A stretch of DNA of 64,000 nucleotides, taken from Tubulanus polymorphus (Eukaryota > Nemertea > Palaeonemertea > Tubulaniformes > Tubulanidae). Below the pieces are notes generated by a model, which worked only from the letters and a program-made list of their open reading frames with translations, was not told the DNA's origin and searched no databases. Every line of letters begins with the position of its first letter. The first letter of the stretch is position 1. The position numbers and the translations under genes were made by a program. Shown here piece after piece: positions 57,613 through 64,000 of this stretch. The stretch spans positions 11,351,001-11,415,000 of the forward strand of contig NC_134025.1 in the NCBI RefSeq assembly GCF_964204645.1, in the 5' to 3' direction.

Positions 57613-57994
57613 AGGCCTATAGTGGGTTGTTATCTTATTACCGGGGTATCTGTTCTCATATGTTAGAGTGGGATAATCCCGTTTTTTTCATACGGAAAAC
57701 CAATGATAGTTAATTGATATTGCCAGCTCAAAAGTTCAAATGTGGTAAAACATAAATTTCACCGACCAAAACGACACCTTAACACGCGATTTCTATAGAA
57801 CTCCATGAATAATTGATTTTGTGAACTTCTGTTCAGTGGGAAAAACTGTAGACGACTAGTCAATGAATTCATTCGTCGACAGACACTAGAAGAATGCGTT
57901 TGAAAAACTGAAAGTTTAAATTCATAAATTTTGTTGCAAAAAGGAAAGGAAACATTAACATATTCTAGCGTTCGGTTGGTAATGTTGGTTGGTA

Positions 57995-58789
57995 ATGCCG
58001 TGTGGTGTCAAAGGGAAAGCAGTTGTGAACAGTAAACGCGTAAGTATGCGTATCAGACGAGATATCACGCGTAAAAAGTCGTTTTTGGACTTATCTCAAA
58101 CAGCAGCCAGATACATTTATAAGTCTTCCGGACAACGATCACCCGCAGACTGCTCCACAGGTTGGCGAGAATATTTGTCAGGGGTTGGAGAGATTTCCTT
58201 TGATCATTCACCGTCTCCGCAGCTTCAAGTGAACCTATCGCGCGCTACAAAACCGCGCAAAGCATTTGATCCGTCCGTTGAATTAGTTTGGCTCAACGGA
58301 TTGTGTTCGGAACCCCCGGCCGAAATCGCCAGAAGGTTAGTGTGCGGTAGGGCGCCTTCGATCCGTCACAATCGTCTGTGGCAGGTACGAACGTCAGGCA
58401 TGACAGTCGGAGAACGAGCGCTGTTGGCAGCTCAACGAATGAATAAATTCTTTGGGCAAAATCATCATAAGAAATCAATCAAACAAACCGACACTTCAGT
58501 GATAATACCATCTACATATTCGTCGTTACAGCGCCCGTGTCAGGATATATTAAAACTACAGCATTCAGAAATTAAGGGTTTCGCTTTGTGTCCGCGCTGG
58601 TCCGTCAATCGATTTGTCCCAGGAAACATTACTGGCCTGAAAGCAGTCAAAGATTCGGATGAAAGAGAAAAGGAACATTTTCCGTCAGTTCATGCAATGA
58701 AGAAGAGAGACTGGCAACATAATTCTACTAAATTTGTAAAAGACACGATGCTCGTACGTTCAGTTATTAGAATGCCCACAATTGTGTAA
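57995..58789 (+). CDS. Unrecognised single-exon ORF, 264 residues
   Basis: This ORF runs from ATG 57995 to TAA 58787-58789, with an in-frame TAA at 57980-57982 just upstream, so it is self-contained. It is by far the longest open frame in the window, and its base composition is GC-richer than its flanks. I do not recognise the family. The N-terminal third is basic (residues like KRVSMRIRRDITRKKS). A central block from about residue 92 to 152 (FDPSVELVWLNGLC to AAQRMNKFFG) looks the most structured. There is no signal peptide or membrane helix. A short upstream ORF (ATG at 57982, 18 codons) overlaps the start. It lies head-to-head with the receptor gene. AATAAA at about 59245-59250 could end its 3' UTR. 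It could be an intronless gene, a retrocopy, or the last exon of a larger gene. Confidence 0.6.
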   Translation: MPCGVKGKAVVNSKRVSMRIRRDITRKKSFLDLSQTAARYIYKSSGQRSPADCSTGWREYLSGVGEISFDHSPSPQLQVNLSRATKPRKAFDPSVELVWLNGLCSEPPAEIARRLVCGRAPSIRHNRLWQVRTSGMTVGERALLAAQRMNKFFGQNHHKKSIKQTDTSVIIPSTYSSLQRPCQDILKLQHSEIKGFALCPRWSVNRFVPGNITGLKAVKDSDEREKEHFPSVHAMKKRDWQHNSTKFVKDTMLVRSVIRMPTIV

Positions 58790-59564
58790 CTTTTTGAATT
58801 GTAAATCCTGGTTTATTCGTGAATAATATTTAAACTACTCGTGGCATGTGGCGCGTAGTAATCCATAGATATCAAACACCTTATTTTGTTAACTAAACTA
58901 GGTGTTTGCATGTTGCAAGATGATTCAGCGCCAAGTGCGCTCAGCGAGACATTAACTTCAACTCGAAACACGAAATAAGTATAGCCTTTTTTGTTCGTGA
59001 CTGTCTGCCTCGCCCCGAAACACGAACGACGTTTACGTTAGGCCTTGTGTGCGCTAGGCATGAACATTATATGCTAGCGATTTTCAATTTTTGACGCCGT
59101 TTAAACTGTTACAATAATGTTTTCATACATTGATACCTAGTGCGTGTTATTTCCGGGGCTCTGTGTGAGTTGATGTACGCTACATCATCAATATTGGCGT
59201 TTCGAAATAACAATTACAATTGGAAATTTTGGCGTTGATTTTGTGAATAAACATATTTCATAACTTACATTCTTGTTTTGGATAAATTGTGATCATTATT
59301 TTTGAGAGGATGTGCACTACTTCATCAATCGACGCTAGACTGGTTGCCGGTCAATTCAATTTGATTATCGATATTCAAATCCAAGTGAATTATTGATCCT
59401 TATAAAATCTATATCATATCATTTATTATCAATACGTCGATAAACTGTCAAGTTAGTTTTCTCGTTGAATTATATGCTGAAAAACAGACACGTCTTCGTT
59501 AATATAGATTTTATCCATCTCTCTGTCAAGCATAGATTAACTGACCAATATATACAAATATAGC

Positions 59565-60126
59565 GTGCAGACTGCGCCAACTACCCTAAAGCTGCCACAT
59601 ACTGCTGCATTAAAACTAACTTTGAACCGGAATGGTATCTATTAAATTTACAGGCTAACCATAGAATTACTTTATGTCGCTTTCGTTGCAGCAACCATAG
59701 TTTACCACCGATTTAGATAGGGCGCCGCCATCGTATTGCTCGAGAAGATAGACTATGTATGAAGTGTAACACCCAAACCCTGGGGGATGAAAGGCACGCA
59801 ACTTTAGAATGCCCTGTATATGCGAATGAAAGAGCGCGCCTTTTCTCGCGTCACTATTGGGGGGTACCAACAATAGAAAACCTCGGGGAACTACTCAATA
59901 CGCACAAACTGGCGGTAAAACTAAGTAACTTTGTAAATTAGTTGGGGGTGCGTAAACGAGGTCTCCGCATAATATTTACCCAGCGTACATGTATATGTGT
60001 CTCTTTATGAATACTTATCAACGATTTGCTTCGCTGTACAATGCCATCTACTGTTAAAATTCAATGTATGAACGTTCTGCGCAAAACATGTTTTTGTGGA
60101 ACAATAAAAATTAAATGAAAATGAAA
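59565..60126 (+). mobile_element. 5'-truncated LINE fragment, same clade
   Basis: A frame from about 59565 to 59941 reads FEPEWYLLNLQANHRITLC, RFRCSNHSLP, one stop, then DRLCMKCNTQTLGDERHATLECPVY. This is the same post-reverse-transcriptase motif as at 45.7 kb. The 3' end TTTTTGTGGAACAATAAAAATT matches the other copy's 3' UTR end. One in-frame stop shows it is dead. Confidence 0.75.
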
Positions 60127-60812
60127 TGTTCGTTTGTCCCCGCATTCGTTGGCAGCTTTTTGCTCATTTGCAGCCCTCGTCATAGCAACTTTCGAAAACC
60201 ATGCACTTTGTACTTACCAGCAATAGAAAATACAACTTATGTGCTTCAAAGTTGTCACGTAACAGCCATCACAAGATCAACTAGATAAAAGGCCACCGGA
60301 TGCACTAGTTGTGAATGACTATATTACTATGAAAATGGTTCTTTTATTTCATCATTCAACAAGTTTCTACACCGCGTACTGGAACGAGGATGCTTCTGAG
60401 AGTCAGAATTCTTCAACTTTCAAATACATTTTCCCAATACAAGTAAAACTTCCCCCGTGAACGGCTGAAGGAAGACCAGGAAGATGTCATCCAAGTGATT
60501 AGCTAGTCCAGTAAACAATCCAACATTCAGCTTAGGAGCTTGAAAATTTACCATATGAAACGAAGATTAAGTTGTAAAGTTCTGAGGAAATACAATTCGC
60601 GGGCAAAATAAACACAATTTCCTTGTGTTTCCACAGTTTTATCGAATTCCCAGTTTTCCTGTTTTCCAGCAGAATCGTGGTTACCCTGTTAAGAGGCGAA
60701 TTGGATTTTCAAAAGTAGACCCCTTACCTAAATGACCATATAAACGTATATGTAGGGACGTGCTCGTCAATGTTACCGAATCCACACTATCGTCAAATAA
60801 TGTCTATACCGA

Positions 60813-60993
60813 GAGAAATCCCACAATAACGAAGCCAAGATTGAAAATTCTATATCAGAATGATTATATTTGAGGAGCGTACTCCAGTACGCCTGATGAT
60901 GGCTAACAGTTGTTAGCCGAAACGTCGCTCCTCAAATATAATCATTCTGATATAGAATTTTTCAATCTTGGCTTCGTTATTGTGGGATTTCTC
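60813..60993. mobile_element. Foldback element with a hammerhead-ribozyme-like core
   Basis: Left arm 60813-60879 (67 bp) and right arm 60926-60993 (68 bp) are reverse complements with a single extra T. The 46-bp centre holds CTGATGA (60893-60899), a 7-bp hairpin GGCTAAC-AGTT-GTTAGCC (60901-60918), then GAAA (60919-60922) and CGTC. That order is the conserved hammerhead ribozyme core. A 6-bp hairpin GCGTAC-TCCA-GTACGC abuts CTGATGA where stem I belongs. However, the U-H cleavage pair and stem III are not in the standard place, so self-cleavage is unproven. Hammerhead motifs occur in Penelope-like elements and retrozymes. Confidence 0.7.
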
Positions 60994-62222
60994 CCGTTAT
61001 CATCATACACGGATATTGTATATTTTCTCGTCTAATGTCTATATACCATTGTCACATGTAGTTCCTGCACTGAAAATCGAGCACGCTCCCAGGGCAGATC
61101 GTTCATAGATGCAAACTTAGGCTAGTGCCTGTAATGATCACGATGAGCGACCATTAAACCTTCCATGGCTCCATATGAAGGGCTCCACATTGATCCATGA
61201 TCCGCCAACTCACTGGATGAATACTGGATTCCGAACGACAGCAGCAACGCGATTATGAAAGTGGTGATATTTATTTAAAAATAGCAATGCATGAAAAATA
61301 CATCATTTTCACAATATATTGATACAGATATCTCCAAGTAAAATTTCACAGTTCGATAATAAAATTCAACTCACTCTTTTCTTCGAGTTTACGTTTACGG
61401 CAAAGCATCTGCCGGCATTATTTCATTATGAAAGAGTCATAAAATTCAATTCTATATGCTTAATAACAATTTTTTCTTTTGACTAGTTCTTACTTAATTT
61501 AACCTATAGTTCTCTTTATCATTTCTAATATAGTTACATTCAAAAACTACGCGTCGTATTCAGTAAACCAAAACGGTATAGATAGCAATTTTTCAAATAG
61601 ACTTAAAGAGTTATTCTTGGAATGGAAACAACAATATAGATAACAACGATGTTACAAAAAGACAGCCACCATCTCTATCTCTCTCTCTCGCTCTTTTTTC
61701 ACTCTCTGGATCGCAGTGTAAAAACTCGCATGCCAGGGAAGGTATCGGTTCAATCAAACCACTTTACCCCCGATTTATATATAAATCTAGCGGCAAAAAA
61801 ATAAACGAACTTCATTTCAATGCTATCTATATATTTATCCACGCGCAGAGAAAGAGAAAATATGGCATTTTCTAAGTAAAAAACCGATCAACACTATTGC
61901 TTATTTCGCATGGCTTATTACTTCGATTAATCGATCATCAAAACATCTAGTTGCTTTTTTATCCGAGGGCGCATCGACACGGTGAGAATGTCACCACACA
62001 CGTACGCCACCTATTAGACAACTTGCTCGTGACGCCATGAAACAACCGTCTTGCTTGTAAAAATATCTCGAGGATGACTTTGATGATCAAAAAGGGGTTC
62101 ACAAGATTCTAAGGTTCTAATTCTAAGGTTTGCATAATATCACCGTTTAGAAGTGTGTTATGTGAATGTAACTTAAATTGATTTTCTGAAACAGGGCCTC
62201 TTTTAAACTATGTTGGAACTCG
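60994..62222. other. Gene-free stretch
   Basis: AT-rich, with a short CT-rich run near 61.67 kb. No exon or element recognised. Confidence 0.6.
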
Positions 62223-62452
62223 GGCTAAAATAAAAATCGATACCTTGTTTCTCCTTTCTGCTGAGCATAAAAGGTTGACCCGGCCGGCCGGCCGCCTATC
62301 TACCCTGTACATTACTTTTTTATATCATGATCAGGCTAACAATAACAGACACGGCAGCTATAGAATCAAAATGAACTGATTACAAATTTTATTGCAGATT
62401 ACTAAAGTGACCCGGCCGATCAGGAGAAACAAGGTATCCTTTTTCTTTAGCC
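62223..62452. mobile_element. Clean 230-bp MITE with GATACCTTGTTTCTCC terminal inverted repeats
   Basis: Left end GGCTAAAATAAAAATCGATACC... and right end GGTATCCTTTTTCTTTAGCC are inverted repeats of about 30 bp with one or two gaps. The core 17 bp match exactly. The interior shares CGCCTATCTACCCTGTACAT with the copy near 43.3 kb. Non-coding. Confidence 0.8.
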
Positions 62453-64000
62453 TCTGAACACTAAAAATCGAGCGCTGATCGAGATTTTGTGACATCGCGC
62501 GTGAGCCCATAACACGCTGTTATGTCAGGCCTGCTCCCTAGGAATATTACTCCGATTCAAATAAATTATCAGATGAGCATTAACGCATTTCCTCTCAGGA
62601 GGGAAACGAAAAGAAATCACCCCACCATTAAAAAACCTATAATCTATATTCAAGACGGTTAAGATCACGATACCATGATATTGATAATAGGGATACTATA
62701 AATATCCATCCATACACACTGGAAACTACAATACGAATATATTCAATTCAAAAATTCCAAGCGCGTACTTCCAACAACAGAGCTAGCACATATATACAAT
62801 AAAATATATATATAGTCAATATTCCCAAGGTGGTATTTCATTTGTATCAATTATACATATACATATCATACAGAGATAGAGTATAAATGTAGGAAAACGA
62901 TGTTTATAACGATATCTAAACTAAAATCTTCAAAGCGTACCGGTATACGACACTACCAATCAGCTGACTGACGTGGGGGGCTATACACCGTTAGGAAGAC
63001 ATCGCACCTTTTCAAATATACCAACATTTCCTAAACATTCGAAATGCTTTGCTGGGATGAAGGTCACTTAAACGTTGTATGGTGGCGGGTTCCATTACAA
63101 ATTCGACATGTTCTTTCCTAACTTCCACAGAAAAAATTTCACTTCATGATCTACGTAAAGTGTTCTATGGTAAAAATTCTATGACCGAAATCTATCTTTA
63201 CAGGTCTCTACGATTTCTATAAGTTGAAGGTAAAACCCTACGATCGTATGGACGATGCAAAAAATGAAATCGCCAATTGAGGGCAAATTTTTCCTATGAA
63301 CAAACGGAGCTTAGTTCGCACTTTTGCTTGGTCGTTCACAACTAGCACTGGTGGTTTGAAATTGCATCCATTTATTTTTCAAGCGGCTAGCTACATCTCC
63401 ACACAGGCTAGGGTAATAAACACGCATAAGAGGCCACAAAAATTGTAACTGCCAAACCGTATTTTCAAGGTGTGATTTAGTCTACGATAAACGCCACTTC
63501 CTAGCGATAAAAGCTACGATAAGGTAACGATATATATACTATTACATGTACGATTGGTTTTATCATATCAGCTGCGTTGTCACACCACCGCTAAATGAGA
63601 AAAAACAGATATTGAAAAAACAAGCCTATAATACCAGCCCGAGCTGCCTATCAATGTGAGAGAAACGTTGCACCTCTTCATAATTTAATGCATATAATAT
63701 GTACAAGAAGTACCAAGCTGAAAGCTATTACGAAATATTGCCGTTCGATAATCAATAGTTGTAACATCACACGTAAAAAGCTAATGATAAGTTCTGGATA
63801 TGACGTAGTTATTTTGGGGGGGCGACGTACTGTACATCGAAAAACGAAACATCTATATACCAAACCGAGCGATAAATGAATGAAGTACTAGCAGTAGCCT
63901 ACACTAACCGTCCCGAAAAAAACCTAAATTGTCTACCAGCTGGCTAGATCTAACATAATCATCAAGGCATCGAGGTTTATATCAAAATATTCTACGTTAA
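62453..64000. other. Gene-free stretch
   Basis: AT-rich; no exon, RNA gene or repeat recognised. Confidence 0.6.

Overview
This is a window of animal nuclear DNA. It is AT-rich, its genes are interrupted by introns with GT/AG borders, and its intergenic space is full of LINE 3' ends, short inverted-repeat (MITE/foldback) elements, tRNA-like SINE fragments and microsatellites. The repeat types and the SIX1/2 protein fit an invertebrate, probably marine; a lophotrochozoan is possible but I cannot prove it. Protein-coding sequence covers only about 3 kb of the 64 kb.

Three genes can be supported. (1) A complete two-coding-exon SIX1/2 (sine oculis) homeobox gene on the minus strand: exon 1 at 29301-29899, a 16.1-kb intron, and exon 2 at 12865-13177. 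The joined frame gives 303 residues. Splice and TATA-like signals suggest an extra non-coding first exon near 32.6 kb. (2) A complete nine-exon nicotinic-type Cys-loop receptor gene on the minus strand (52191-57231). All splice phases agree and the product is 383 residues. It has a Cys-loop and four membrane segments, but the M3-M4 intracellular loop is only about 23 residues and the acetylcholine-binding residues are missing. (3) An unrecognised intronless ORF of 264 residues on the plus strand (57995-58789). It lies head-to-head with the receptor gene, with 763 bp between the two start codons.

Layout. 1-12.8 kb holds no recognisable gene, but it has an 85-bp perfect inverted repeat around a (TA)n tract. 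12.9-32.7 kb is the SIX1/2 locus. 33-52 kb is a repeat-rich intergenic region with LINE 3' ends, two copies of a 300-bp repeat, and several MITE families. 52-59 kb carries the receptor gene and the orphan ORF. 59-64 kb holds a LINE fragment, a foldback element with a hammerhead-ribozyme-like core, and a clean MITE.

The most interesting items are: the two foldback elements with hammerhead-like cores (60813-60993 and 57500-57612, the latter between the divergent genes); the minimal-loop, cage-less Cys-loop receptor; the orphan ORF; and a short candidate exon coding a six-cysteine tail at 27574-27740.
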